NCBI GenBank assembly: GCA_030612785.1
Contig: JAUWNF010000124.1
Span: 1 to 8,482 of the forward strand
Source: Phycisphaerales bacterium
GTDB taxonomy: Bacteria > Planctomycetota > Phycisphaerae > UBA1845
DNA: 8,482 bases
Direction of reading: 5' to 3'
Shown here: positions 1-6,429 of the stretch, piece after piece
Layout: the number at the start of each line of letters is the position of its first letter
Numbering within the stretch: the stretch's first letter is position 1
Translations under genes and position numbers: made by a program
The notes under the pieces: model-generated
Database searches by the model: none
Told to the model about the DNA's origin: nothing
The model's input: only the letters and a program-made list of their open reading frames with translations

Positions 1-72
1 GAAAGGGGACTTAACCATGATGAGAAGCTGTGTGCGCGGGCGTCGCGTGTTCTGCGCGTGGCCGATCGTTGA

Positions 73-531
73 TCATTCGCGTCGAGCAACCGACGAGGTG
101 AGCCGCCGGACCTCCGCGCACGCGCGGGCGTGAGTGAGCTTGAGATTACGCAGGGCGGCGCCGGCGACGCTGCCCTTCTCTTTAAGCAACGCCAACAGCA
201 GATGCTCGGTGCAGACTTCCCTCGATTTCAACTGGCGGGCCTGCTCGATGGCACTGGCCATCACGTTGCGGAAGTGCGGCGTGCCCGGAAGGCGGCCGAA
301 CACCCACGTTTCCTCCATGCTCTTCTTGACCAGCTTGTCTACCTCCGCCTTGAGCTTCGCCGCGGTGATCTGGTGGTCGTGAAGCACTCGCGCCCCGACG
401 CCGGTGCCTTCTCGTTCAATGGCCAGCAAAACGTGTTCGGTTCCAACGTAGTCCAGCTCGTACTCCCGGGAAATGGCTGGCGCCAAGGCCTTGATGACTT
501 TCTCAACACGCTTGCTCAGTCGTTCGTACAT
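73..531 (-). CDS. Free-standing Clp N-domain protein (ClpC/ClpA N-domain-like, no ATPase)
   Basis: A 152-residue protein made almost entirely of the double Clp_N repeat that forms the substrate/adaptor-binding head of ClpC and ClpA. Repeat one spans about residues 1-68 and contains YVGTEHVLLAI followed by EGTGVGARVL. Repeat two spans about 86-147 and contains CTEHLLLALLKEKG. There is no Walker A/B or AAA+ region after it; translation stops within a few residues of the second repeat. Stand-alone Clp_N proteins are known to modulate or bind Clp partners (plant ClpT, mycobacterial ClpC2), so a role in presenting or sequestering ClpC substrates is inferred. The start at 531 was chosen because MYERLSKRVEKVI aligns with the usual ClpC start (MFxRFTERAxKVL). 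An in-frame ATG at 546 is possible. No clear Shine-Dalgarno sequence is visible, and the start overlaps the upstream gene by 29 bases, suggesting translational coupling. Confidence 0.87.
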   Translation of the reverse strand: MYERLSKRVEKVIKALAPAISREYELDYVGTEHVLLAIEREGTGVGARVLHDHQITAAKLKAEVDKLVKKSMEETWVFGRLPGTPHFRNVMASAIEQARQLKSREVCTEHLLLALLKEKGSVAGAALRNLKLTHARACAEVRRLTSSVARRE

Positions 532-1417
532 TATCTTGACGCCCATCAGCAAGATGCGCGCCCCGTCCGGGGCGCGTCGTGGCCGCGCCCCCAAACCCAC
601 TGTTCAGTACGCTAACCGACGGCTGCTCCGGCGAAGCTTTCCGGTGCAGGTTGGACCGCAGGTAATCATACCCCAGACCGAGCAACGCCACAAGAATCGA
701 CACGATCAGCGTGATCTTCATGATCTTGAGCCGGTTAGATACCTCGCGATCACGCCACTCCCCCAGGCGCTTGTCGATCTCGTCGAGTTTGCGGTCGATC
801 CGCCCCTCGATTTCGTCGAGTTTTTCGTGGACGTAATCGTCGGCCACGCCCCGCAGCTTGCGGGCGATGCCGCCCACCATGCCCTCCTCCTCGATGTGGG
901 TCTTGAGCGACGGCCCTTTGTCCTCCGGCAAGAACCGGTATTCCTTGCTGCCGTCGCCCGAGTTTTCGTGGATGAGCTTCGCCAGTAGCCCGCCGGCCAG
1001 GCTCCGGCGTCTTCGCCGAAGCTTCTGCCAGATCCCCTCGGATTTCTTGAGCGCCGCCTCGACGGCGTCCCGTCCCATGTCAGGCCCGATGTCCAACCCC
1101 CGCAACCCCGCCAGGGCCAACAGCCCGCGGTGGGAGAGTTCCGAAAAGTCCCCGCGCTGGACCTCGACGATTTGCTGGACGAGTTCCTCTTTGCTGGCCG
1201 ATTGCCGCACCGGGCGCCGCGCCCACACTACGACGTCCAACAGCGCATCACGCTCGAGCTCAACAAGCAATTCCTGCCGCCCGCGGATCTGTCGTAGTAG
1301 CTCGCCTTCGGGGATGTCATCGCCCAGGGTCAGGCCCAAGCCGCGTCCGTACGACAGCAATTCATCGCGCGGGAGCTCCGTAAGGGAAACCGATTCGGGT
1401 TTTCGGTCAGCGCTCAT
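503..1417 (-). CDS. Membrane-anchored coiled-coil protein with SAP/Rho_N-like repeats, unknown function
   Basis: A 304-residue protein that I do not recognise as a named family. Three short helix-extended-helix units resembling SAP/HeH/Rho_N folds appear at about residues 11-46 (LTELPRDELLSYGRGLGL), 53-86 (RDALLDVVVWARRPV, then SKEELVQQI) and 95-126 (HRGLLALAGLRGLDI). A basic stretch (KLRRRRR, 132-137) and a short glycine-rich segment follow. Residues about 195-230 are a charged coiled coil with heptad-like EKLDEIEGRIDRKLDEIDKR, and 234-251 is one hydrophobic helix (ITLIVSILVALLGLGY). The last about 50 residues are low-complexity. No signal peptide is seen, so the large N-terminal part is probably cytoplasmic, anchored by the C-terminal helix. 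It lies 61 bases downstream of a small membrane-protein gene, and its 3' end overlaps the Clp_N gene. A role as membrane-bound partner of the Clp_N protein is inference only. Confidence 0.78.
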   Translation of the reverse strand: MSADRKPESVSLTELPRDELLSYGRGLGLTLGDDIPEGELLRQIRGRQELLVELERDALLDVVVWARRPVRQSASKEELVQQIVEVQRGDFSELSHRGLLALAGLRGLDIGPDMGRDAVEAALKKSEGIWQKLRRRRRSLAGGLLAKLIHENSGDGSKEYRFLPEDKGPSLKTHIEEEGMVGGIARKLRGVADDYVHEKLDEIEGRIDRKLDEIDKRLGEWRDREVSNRLKIMKITLIVSILVALLGLGYDYLRSNLHRKASPEQPSVSVLNSGFGGAATTRPGRGAHLADGRQDNVRTTEQAC

Positions 1418-1478
1418 CCCCTGGCACTCTCAAGCGCGCTCGCGTTGCGGACCCTGCGGCATGAACTTACCTTACCAG

Positions 1479-1739
1479 TCAGCCAACCTGCAGCCAGATC
1501 ACATAGCCCAGTATCGCCGTCAACAGCGCAATCTGCAAAACACTGAGGGTAAACCGCCGCATCCGCACGCGCAGCACGGACACCTCTACCCACTGCCGCA
1601 ACCGAGCCTCGTGCCGTCCTGCTGCCAGGCTATCCGCCTGCCAGCGCCAGATGAAAAGCATCAGCCGAATTACGCTGTACGAGCCGAGTATGATCAGCAG
1701 CAAACGTCGGTAGAAGGAGAATAGATCGATCTCCGGCAT
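1479..1739 (-). CDS. Small membrane protein with two hydrophobic helices, unknown function
   Basis: An 86-residue protein not recognised as a known family. Two hydrophobic segments lie at about residues 11-31 (RRLLLIILGSYSVIRLMLFIW) and 63-84 (FTLSVLQIALLTAILGYVIW). They are separated by an arginine-rich loop of about 30 residues (RHEARLRQWVEVSVLRVRMRR). By the positive-inside rule the loop is probably cytoplasmic and both termini external, though the second helix is short. A GGGGGTGAG stretch some 7 bases before the ATG is a plausible ribosome-binding site. The gene heads a same-strand series with the coiled-coil membrane protein and the Clp_N protein (61-base gap, then an overlap), so the three are probably one operon. 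A real but lineage-restricted gene is the best reading: length, start site and two-helix pattern are coherent. Confidence 0.66.
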   Translation of the reverse strand: MPEIDLFSFYRRLLLIILGSYSVIRLMLFIWRWQADSLAAGRHEARLRQWVEVSVLRVRMRRFTLSVLQIALLTAILGYVIWLQVG

Positions 1740-1830
1740 TTTGGCTCACCCCCGCACGTCTCCACCCGAGCCTTGCAGTGTTGTTGCCACGCATGACAGG
1801 TTACCCACCTGCGGCTCAAGACGCGACTTC

Positions 1831-1858
1831 CAGACGGGTCCGGTTCCTACCCGGTCTG
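1831..1858. repeat. Imperfect hairpin in the leader of the small membrane-protein gene
   Basis: CAGACGGGT at 1831-1839 can pair with ACCCGGTCTG at 1849-1858, giving a 9-bp stem with one bulged G and a 9-base loop. No T-run follows on either strand, so it is not a standard terminator. It lies about 90-120 bases upstream of the small membrane-protein start, probably within that transcript's leader. Confidence 0.4.
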
Positions 1859-1922
1859 AGTTCCACCAAAAAGCTACACAGATTGCTAATAAGCCTAACT
1901 GGCTGGGCTACAGGGAGTTAGG

Positions 1923-1941
1923 AAAAAACCGGCCGCGCGGC
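1923..1941 (-). terminator. Possible intrinsic terminator after recA
   Basis: On the minus strand the GC-only palindrome GCCGCGCGGC is followed by CGG and six T residues. The palindrome is perfect, but with any loop the stem is only 3-4 bp, so this is a weak candidate. It lies about 140 bases beyond the recA stop and after the sigma-factor remnant, where a terminator for the gltX-recA transcript would be expected. Confidence 0.35.
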
Positions 1942-1988
1942 GCACGTTGAAAACTCTGCGCACGGGGCGGAAGATGACGTGCCAACCA

Positions 1989-2117
1989 TTACGTACCAAC
2001 GTCCATTTCGAATTCGGCAAGCTTGAGGCGCACGCGCTGGAGGACACGAGCCTTGGCTTTGTAGACCTGGTTGGGTGTCATCCTCAAGCGGGCGCACACC
2101 TCCTTCGCTTGGCCGTC
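1989..2117 (-). pseudogene. C-terminal remnant of a sigma-70 family (ECF-like) RNA polymerase sigma factor
   Basis: In the minus frame ending at TAA 1989-1991 the DNA reads DGQAKEVCARLR and then MTPNQVYKAKARVLQRVR, ending LKLAEFEMDVGT. This is the sigma region-4 helix-turn-helix as found at the end of many ECF-type factors: a helix ending in AKEVCxRL, a turn, then the recognition helix with NQVYxAKxRVLxR. Only about 42 residues are recognisable. The upstream half of the frame falls inside recA, in another frame, and no sigma region 2 is present. The fragment overlaps the last 34 bases of recA. The only ATG in a sensible place (2081) would give a 30-residue peptide, so this is read as a gene remnant left by a deletion or recombination. 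Translation of the small peptide cannot be excluded. Confidence 0.72.
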
Positions 2118-3187
2118 GCGGCTTTGCCGGTCGAAGGGGCGGTGCTTTGCTGCGGCGTCTCGCCGCCGGCAGGTTCGCTCGCCTTCTTCGTCGCCTCGGA
2201 CCGCTGTTTGAGGACCAGGTCGCGGATTTCGCCGAACAGGTCGGGATTGTCGCGGAGGAAGGCCTTGACGTTCTCACGCCCCTGGCCCAGGCGCACGTCC
2301 TTGTAGCCGAACCAGGCACCGCTCTTGTTGATCACCTTGGCTTCCAGCGCCAGGTCCAGCAAGTCGCCCTCCTTGCTAATGCCCCCGTCGAACATGATGT
2401 CGAACTCGGCCTGGCGGAAGGGGGCGGCGACCTTGTTCTTGACGACCTTGGCGCGGATGTGGGTGCCGACGGCCGTGTCGCCCTCCTTGATCGTTGAGAC
2501 CCGGCGAACGTCAAGACGCACAGTGCTGTAGAACTTCAGGGCCCGACCGCCCGGGGTGGTTTCGGGATTGCCGAACATCACGCCGATCCTCATGCGGATC
2601 TGGTTGATGAAGATGACCACGGTTCTGCTCTTGGAGATGGCGGCGGTCAGCTTGCGAAGCGCCTGACTCATCAGCCGCGCCTGGAGTGCCACGTGCGTGT
2701 CACCCATCCGGCCTTCGATCTCGGCCCGGGGGATTAACGCCGCCACGGAATCCACCACGATGACGTCGATCGCTCCGCTGCGAATCAGCATCTCGGTGAT
2801 CTCCAGGGCTTCCTCGCCGGAATCGGGCTGGGAGACCAAGAGCTGCTCGATGTTGATGCCGCAGGTTTTGGCCCAGCGGGGGTCCAGAGCGTGTTCGGCA
2901 TCCACGAAAGCGGCGACGCCGCCTTCCTTCTGGGCCTCGGCGGCAATGTGCAACGCCAGGGTGGTCTTGCCCGACGACTCGGGGCCAAAGAGCTCGATGA
3001 CTCGCCCGCGCGGCACACCCACACCACCCAAAGCCAGATCGAGTGATAAGGCACCGGTGGAAACGCCTTCCACGTCGGCATTCATGTTGGTCATCTGCAT
3101 GATCGCGCCTTTGCCGTAGGCTTTTTCGATCTGCGCCAGGGTTCGATCCAGAGCCTCTTTTTGGTTCACCGTCTGCTCAGTCGCCAT
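2084..3187 (-). CDS. recA: Recombinase RecA
   Basis: RecA is the ATP-dependent strand-exchange protein of homologous recombination; it also promotes LexA-type autocleavage in bacteria with an SOS response. The 367-residue product shows the full core: Walker A GPESSGKT (68-75), the catalytic glutamate in DAEHALDP (E98), Walker B VIVVD (142-146), the L2-region signature FINQIRMRIGVMFGNPET (193-210), and the GGRALKFYSTVRLDVRR block. The C-terminal tail after about residue 328 is Lys/Ala/Pro-rich and ends in RRRCAPA, rather than in the acidic tail of E. coli RecA. Its last roughly ten codons lie in DNA that reads as a sigma-factor fragment in another frame, so the natural end may have been replaced. 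AGGTGGG six bases before the ATG is a good ribosome-binding site. Only 53 bases separate it from thpR, and no E. coli- or Bacillus-type LexA operator is visible there. Confidence 0.97.
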   Translation of the reverse strand: MATEQTVNQKEALDRTLAQIEKAYGKGAIMQMTNMNADVEGVSTGALSLDLALGGVGVPRGRVIELFGPESSGKTTLALHIAAEAQKEGGVAAFVDAEHALDPRWAKTCGINIEQLLVSQPDSGEEALEITEMLIRSGAIDVIVVDSVAALIPRAEIEGRMGDTHVALQARLMSQALRKLTAAISKSRTVVIFINQIRMRIGVMFGNPETTPGGRALKFYSTVRLDVRRVSTIKEGDTAVGTHIRAKVVKNKVAAPFRQAEFDIMFDGGISKEGDLLDLALEAKVINKSGAWFGYKDVRLGQGRENVKAFLRDNPDLFGEIRDLVLKQRSEATKKASEPAGGETPQQSTAPSTGKAATAKRRRCAPA

Positions 3188-3240
3188 AGCTGTCCCACCT
3201 GTCTGCTAAAAGACAAAACCCGACCTACCCGTGCTCTCAC

Positions 3241-3801
3241 CTACGCGACCGTCAACGCGTGGCGCGCAATGATCGCGTAGCGCGCCCCGTGTGGCGTCAA
3301 CGTCGATTGGACCACGCACATACTCTCAACTGTTTGGCGGAGAGGTTCGAAGCGCGTACCCTCGACGGCTTCGCGGAGCTTCCCGCCGGTGCGGTCATCG
3401 CGCACGCGACCAAGGGTCAAGTGCGGGGAGAAAGTGCGGCGTTCACGGTCGAAGCCGATCTCGGCATACCGGGCTTCGCAGAGATCGTTGCACGCCGCCA
3501 GGGTCCCGCTTGGCTCGTTCAGCCCGACCCAGACCACGCGGACCCGGCCATTCGCCGGGAAACAGCCGCAACCGCCGACGACCATCTCAAACAGAGACGA
3601 AGCCTGCGCAACCCGTCCGGCAGCGGCAGTCACCTCCTCGACGCGCGCGTCGGGCACCTCGCCGAGGAATTTGAGGGTCAAGTGCATTTGGTCCGACGTG
3701 ACCCATCGAACCGCGCGGTCGAAGGCCGAGAGTGCGCCTTGCGCCTTGCGCAACGCCGCTTTGATTTCGTCGTTCAGTTCGATGGCTATGAATAACCTCA
3801 T
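3241..3801 (-). CDS. thpR: RNA 2',3'-cyclic phosphodiesterase (2H/LigT family)
   Basis: Members of this family open 2',3'-cyclic phosphate RNA ends to 2'-phosphates and were first described as 2'-5' RNA ligases. The 186-residue protein begins with the typical MRLFIAIEL strand. It carries both 2H catalytic motifs, HLTL at residues 40-43 (in QMHLTLKFLGEV) and HLTL at 127-130 (in FSPHLTLGRVR), spaced as in the family. The length matches the usual 180-190 residues. The start is fixed by the conserved N-terminus; AAGGG abuts the ATG, so the ribosome-binding site is poorly spaced. It sits 53 bases upstream of recA on the same strand. A thpR-recA (often cinA-thpR-recA) arrangement recurs in many bacteria, which supports the assignment. 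The physiological substrate remains unclear for the family. Confidence 0.93.
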   Translation of the reverse strand: MRLFIAIELNDEIKAALRKAQGALSAFDRAVRWVTSDQMHLTLKFLGEVPDARVEEVTAAAGRVAQASSLFEMVVGGCGCFPANGRVRVVWVGLNEPSGTLAACNDLCEARYAEIGFDRERRTFSPHLTLGRVRDDRTGGKLREAVEGTRFEPLRQTVESMCVVQSTLTPHGARYAIIARHALTVA

Positions 3802-3816
3802 CCCTTGCCCATAGGT

Positions 3817-3843
3817 ACCCGCTCGCTTGCGCTCGGGGCTCGG
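3817..3843. repeat. Short GC-rich palindromic (REP-like) element between pfkB and thpR
   Basis: Within ACCCGCTCGCTTGCGCTCGG, CCCG and CGGG can pair around an inner CGC-TT-GCG stem, leaving an imperfect hairpin. A GCTCGG-type motif is repeated at its right edge. It lies in the 95-base gap between the kinase stop and the thpR start. The form resembles dispersed REP-like palindromes, but its copy number cannot be judged from one window. Confidence 0.4.
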
Positions 3844-3896
3844 TGCTTCGCCCTTTCATTACGCTTCCTGGCGGTCGCGGCGCGGTTCGTGTTCGC

Positions 3897-4802
3897 CTAC
3901 TCGATTCGGAGCATGTCAATCAACTCGGCCACGCGGGCGTCGATCTCCGGTCGGGTCACATTCATCACCCGTCGAAGCGAGAAATCCTCAATAGTGAACG
4001 ACGCGGAGACCGTGCCGCGGAGCAGTGCTCGACGCAGCGCCGCCGTGTCGAATCTACCCTCCGCCGCCAGATAGCCCAGCATCCCGCCGGCGAAGCTGTC
4101 ACCAGCTCCGGTGGGATCTTTGACATTCTCAGTCGGATAAGCCGGTATGGCCGTCGCATTGTCCGCGGTAACCAATAAGGCTCCGTGCTCGCCCTTCTTG
4201 ATCACGACGAAACTCGGGCCTAGCTTGAGAATCTCCCGGCCAGCGGTGACCAGGTTCGAAAGCCCCGTAAACATGCGCACCTCGGCATCGTTGATAATCA
4301 CCCCATTAACCACCTTCAGGGTTTCGGTCAGCGATGCACGTTCGGTGTTGATCCACAAATCGATGGTATCGCACACGGTCAGCTTCGGCGATCGCACCTG
4401 GGCGAGCATCTCGCGCTGCAAAGTCGGATGCGTGTTGGCCAGGAACACCACGTCGCTGTCGGTGAACGCCGCGGGCACCCTGGGAGCGGCTTCGGCGAGC
4501 ACGTTAAGTTCGATACCCACGGTCTGGGCCTGGGCCATGTCGCCCACGTACTTGCCGGTCCAGCGGAAGGTCTTGCTGCCTTTGCGGACTTCCAGGCCGG
4601 TGAGGTCGATATCGTGCGAGGCCAGGATATCCCGAAACGCCGGCGGGAAGTCTTCCCCCACCACACCCACGAACCGCACGGGAGTGTATTGCACAGCCGC
4701 AAACGAGAAGTAGACCGAAGACCCGCCCAGGACCTCCTCGGCTTGGCCGTGTGGTGTGACTACGTTGTCGATTCCGATGCTTCCGGTGACCAGCAGTGAC
4801 AT
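3897..4802 (-). CDS. PfkB/ribokinase-family carbohydrate kinase, substrate unknown
   Basis: A 301-residue small-molecule kinase of the ribokinase fold. The C-terminal PfkB signature DPTGAGDSFAGG (229-240) supplies the anion hole GAGD and catalytic base D235. NDAE (171-174) matches the Mg-associated NxxE motif. An N-terminal LGGSSVYFSFAAVQ (25-38) corresponds to the substrate-binding GG region. The open frame extends far upstream through gltX, but homology begins at MSLLVTGSIGIDNV, so the ATG at 4802 was chosen; AAGGAA lies upstream inside the end of gltX. The gap to the gltX stop is four bases, indicating one transcript. The sequence resembles a widespread uncharacterised PfkB clade (features such as VFLANTHPTLQ and CDTIDLWI) rather than a clear ribokinase, fructokinase or adenosine kinase, so no gene symbol or substrate is offered. 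Confidence 0.92.
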   Translation of the reverse strand: MSLLVTGSIGIDNVVTPHGQAEEVLGGSSVYFSFAAVQYTPVRFVGVVGEDFPPAFRDILASHDIDLTGLEVRKGSKTFRWTGKYVGDMAQAQTVGIELNVLAEAAPRVPAAFTDSDVVFLANTHPTLQREMLAQVRSPKLTVCDTIDLWINTERASLTETLKVVNGVIINDAEVRMFTGLSNLVTAGREILKLGPSFVVIKKGEHGALLVTADNATAIPAYPTENVKDPTGAGDSFAGGMLGYLAAEGRFDTAALRRALLRGTVSASFTIEDFSLRRVMNVTRPEIDARVAELIDMLRIE

Positions 4803-4806
4803 CGCT

Positions 4807-6306
4807 TTACTCTTGTTCCTTGAGGGCCAGCGCGCTGCGGACGCGGTTGAGCGTTCCCGGCTTACCCAGCAGGACCAGTGTATCGTAAATCGGCGGACTG
4901 ATCGTGGTGCCGGTGACCGCCACGCGGATCGGCTGAGCAACTTCGCCCAGCTTGCGATCCTGCTGTTCACAAGAGTCGGCGATACATTGCTCCAGCGTTT
5001 CTGTAGTCCACTCGGCCAGCGCTTCCAGCCTCGGCAGTACGTCCTCCAGCATCGCGAAGCCTTGTCCCTCTTTCTTGCGCAACACCTTCTTGAGGGCTTT
5101 CGGCGAGTACTCAACCGTCTCGTCCGGCGCGAACAGAATCGCCGCTTTGGCCTCCACGTCGCGGAAACTGCGGAAGCCCGCACAAATCCGCAAGACGTAC
5201 GCGAGCGTGTCGTCGTCCTGCGAGCGCATCGGCGAATCATTCACCGCCAGGAAGTCCTTGAAGGCCTCGAGCAGCCGCGCGGGCGACACCCGCTGGGCCC
5301 AGTCGGTGTTGAAGGCCAACAGCTTGTCCCGGTCAAACTTAGCATTGCTCTTGTTGATCGCACCGATCTCGAAGCGCCCGACGGCTTCCTCCAGACTCAT
5401 CTGCTCGGTGTCGTCACCGGTGGACCAGCCCAACAAGGAAATGAAGTTGAGCAGCGCCTCGGGCAAATAGCCGGCCACGCGGAAGTCGTGCACGTCGATC
5501 TCCGGCGGCGTTTCACCTCTGGCGAGCGCCTTCTCCTTGTCGCGCTTGCTCATCTTGCTGCCGTTCATGTTGAAGATGATCGGCAGGTGTGCGTAGGCCG
5601 GCGTGCGAAAACCCAGCGCTTGTTGCAGCGATACGTGCTTGGGCGAGTTGATCAGATGCTCCTGTCCGCGGAGCACGTGGGTGATCCCCATCAACTCGTC
5701 GTCCACCACACAGGCCAAGTGGTAGGTGGGCCAGCCGTCGGACTTTTGGATCACGAAGTCCTCCAGTTCCGCTCCGGATAGCACCACCGGGCCGAGGATC
5801 TCGTCGCGAATGGCCACGTCCTCCTCGGACATCAGGAACCGGACCACCACCGGCCGCCCCTGTTTCCTGGCCGCCTCCCCTTGTTCGATGGTGGGCCGCG
5901 GACTAGGCCGGCGGTACTGGAACGACCCTTTGGGCGCAGCCGCGCGCATGGCGGCCAGTTCTTCAGGTGTCTCCAGGGCGTAGTACGCCTTGCCGTCCTC
6001 AAGCAATTGCTTCACGTAGCGTTGGTAGATTTCCAGCCGCCGGCTCTGGTAATACGGCCCACAATCGCCGCCGGCCTCGGGGCCCTCGTCCCAGGCCAGC
6101 CCCAACCAGCGCAGATCGCTGAGGATCTTGGGGAGCGAATCCTCGACGTGCCGCCTGCGGTCGGTGTCCTCTATCCGCAGGACGAGCTTCCCGCCCGGCG
6201 TCCTTCTGGCAATGAGCCAATTGAACAAAGCGGTCCGTGCTCCACCGACATGGAGATACCCGGTGGGCGACGGGGCAAATCGAACTCGAACCAGTGACGC
6301 ACTCAC
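4807..6306 (-). CDS. gltX: Glutamyl-tRNA synthetase (class I)
   Basis: Charges tRNA-Glu (in non-discriminating forms also tRNA-Gln) with glutamate. The 499-residue protein has the class I signatures: the HIGH-type motif HVGG (19-22) in RFAPSPTGYLHVGGARTAL, the KMSKR form of KMSKS (251-255), RIEDTD (44-49), and YHLACVVDDELMGITHVLRG (195-213). A helical C-terminal anticodon-binding domain of normal length follows. The zinc-binding cysteines seen in E. coli GluRS are absent near residues 108-125 (YYALETPEELAAM), as in many bacterial enzymes. The start codon is GTG (6304-6306), preceded by GAGG eight bases upstream; no better start fits the conserved N-terminus. A strong promoter lies just upstream. 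Whether the enzyme is discriminating cannot be decided from the sequence by eye. Confidence 0.96.
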   Translation of the reverse strand: MSASLVRVRFAPSPTGYLHVGGARTALFNWLIARRTPGGKLVLRIEDTDRRRHVEDSLPKILSDLRWLGLAWDEGPEAGGDCGPYYQSRRLEIYQRYVKQLLEDGKAYYALETPEELAAMRAAAPKGSFQYRRPSPRPTIEQGEAARKQGRPVVVRFLMSEEDVAIRDEILGPVVLSGAELEDFVIQKSDGWPTYHLACVVDDELMGITHVLRGQEHLINSPKHVSLQQALGFRTPAYAHLPIIFNMNGSKMSKRDKEKALARGETPPEIDVHDFRVAGYLPEALLNFISLLGWSTGDDTEQMSLEEAVGRFEIGAINKSNAKFDRDKLLAFNTDWAQRVSPARLLEAFKDFLAVNDSPMRSQDDDTLAYVLRICAGFRSFRDVEAKAAILFAPDETVEYSPKALKKVLRKKEGQGFAMLEDVLPRLEALAEWTTETLEQCIADSCEQQDRKLGEVAQPIRVAVTGTTISPPIYDTLVLLGKPGTLNRVRSALALKEQE

Positions 6307-6341
6307 TTCGGAAGCCTCGCGTAAACCCTAACTCTTGCCGA

Positions 6342-6370
6342 ACATTACAGACAAACGCAACAGGTGTCAA
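6342..6370 (-). promoter_or_regulatory. Sigma-70-type promoter for gltX and the downstream string
   Basis: On the minus strand TTGACA (6365-6370) is followed after exactly 17 bases by TAATGT (6342-6347). The -35 is a perfect consensus match and the -10 matches at four of six positions. Transcription would start near 6335, giving a leader of about 29 bases before the gltX GTG. A weak GC stem (GCCCG/CGGGC, 6371-6392) lies immediately upstream and could separate this unit from the TPR gene. Confidence 0.75.
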
Positions 6371-6429
6371 GCCCGCCGGATTCTCATCGGGCAACTCCAT
6401 TTTCGTCTTCTCACGGCGCCGGGGCGAGG

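Larger units (their letters stand above)
1740..1988. other. Intergenic stretch between the recA/sigma remnant and the small membrane protein
   Basis: No credible coding sequence. It holds a possible intrinsic terminator (1923-1941, minus sense) and an imperfect hairpin at 1831-1858. It should also contain the promoter for the downstream minus-strand genes. I could not find a convincing -35/-10 pair. Confidence 0.6.

Noticed and set aside
17..133. Small plus-strand frame starting MMRSCVRGRR after an AAGGGG motif
   Set aside because: It overlaps the 3' end of the Clp_N gene on the other strand, is Arg-rich like other shadows of GC-rich genes, and has no recognisable features.
1831..1876. tRNA-like 3' end (GGTTC near an ACCA)
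   Set aside because: The loop is nine bases rather than seven, the T-loop pattern is wrong, and there is no acceptor or anticodon stem upstream.
3188..3240. LexA box upstream of recA
   Set aside because: GACAG occurs twice there, but as direct rather than inverted copies; no known LexA consensus fits.
4803..5240. Long upstream extension of the kinase frame into gltX
   Set aside because: It is the antiphase shadow of gltX, Arg/Ser-rich with no kinase homology; the family N-terminus starts at 4802.
4756..5781. Long plus-strand frame across gltX
   Set aside because: Shadow of gltX; no domain pattern.
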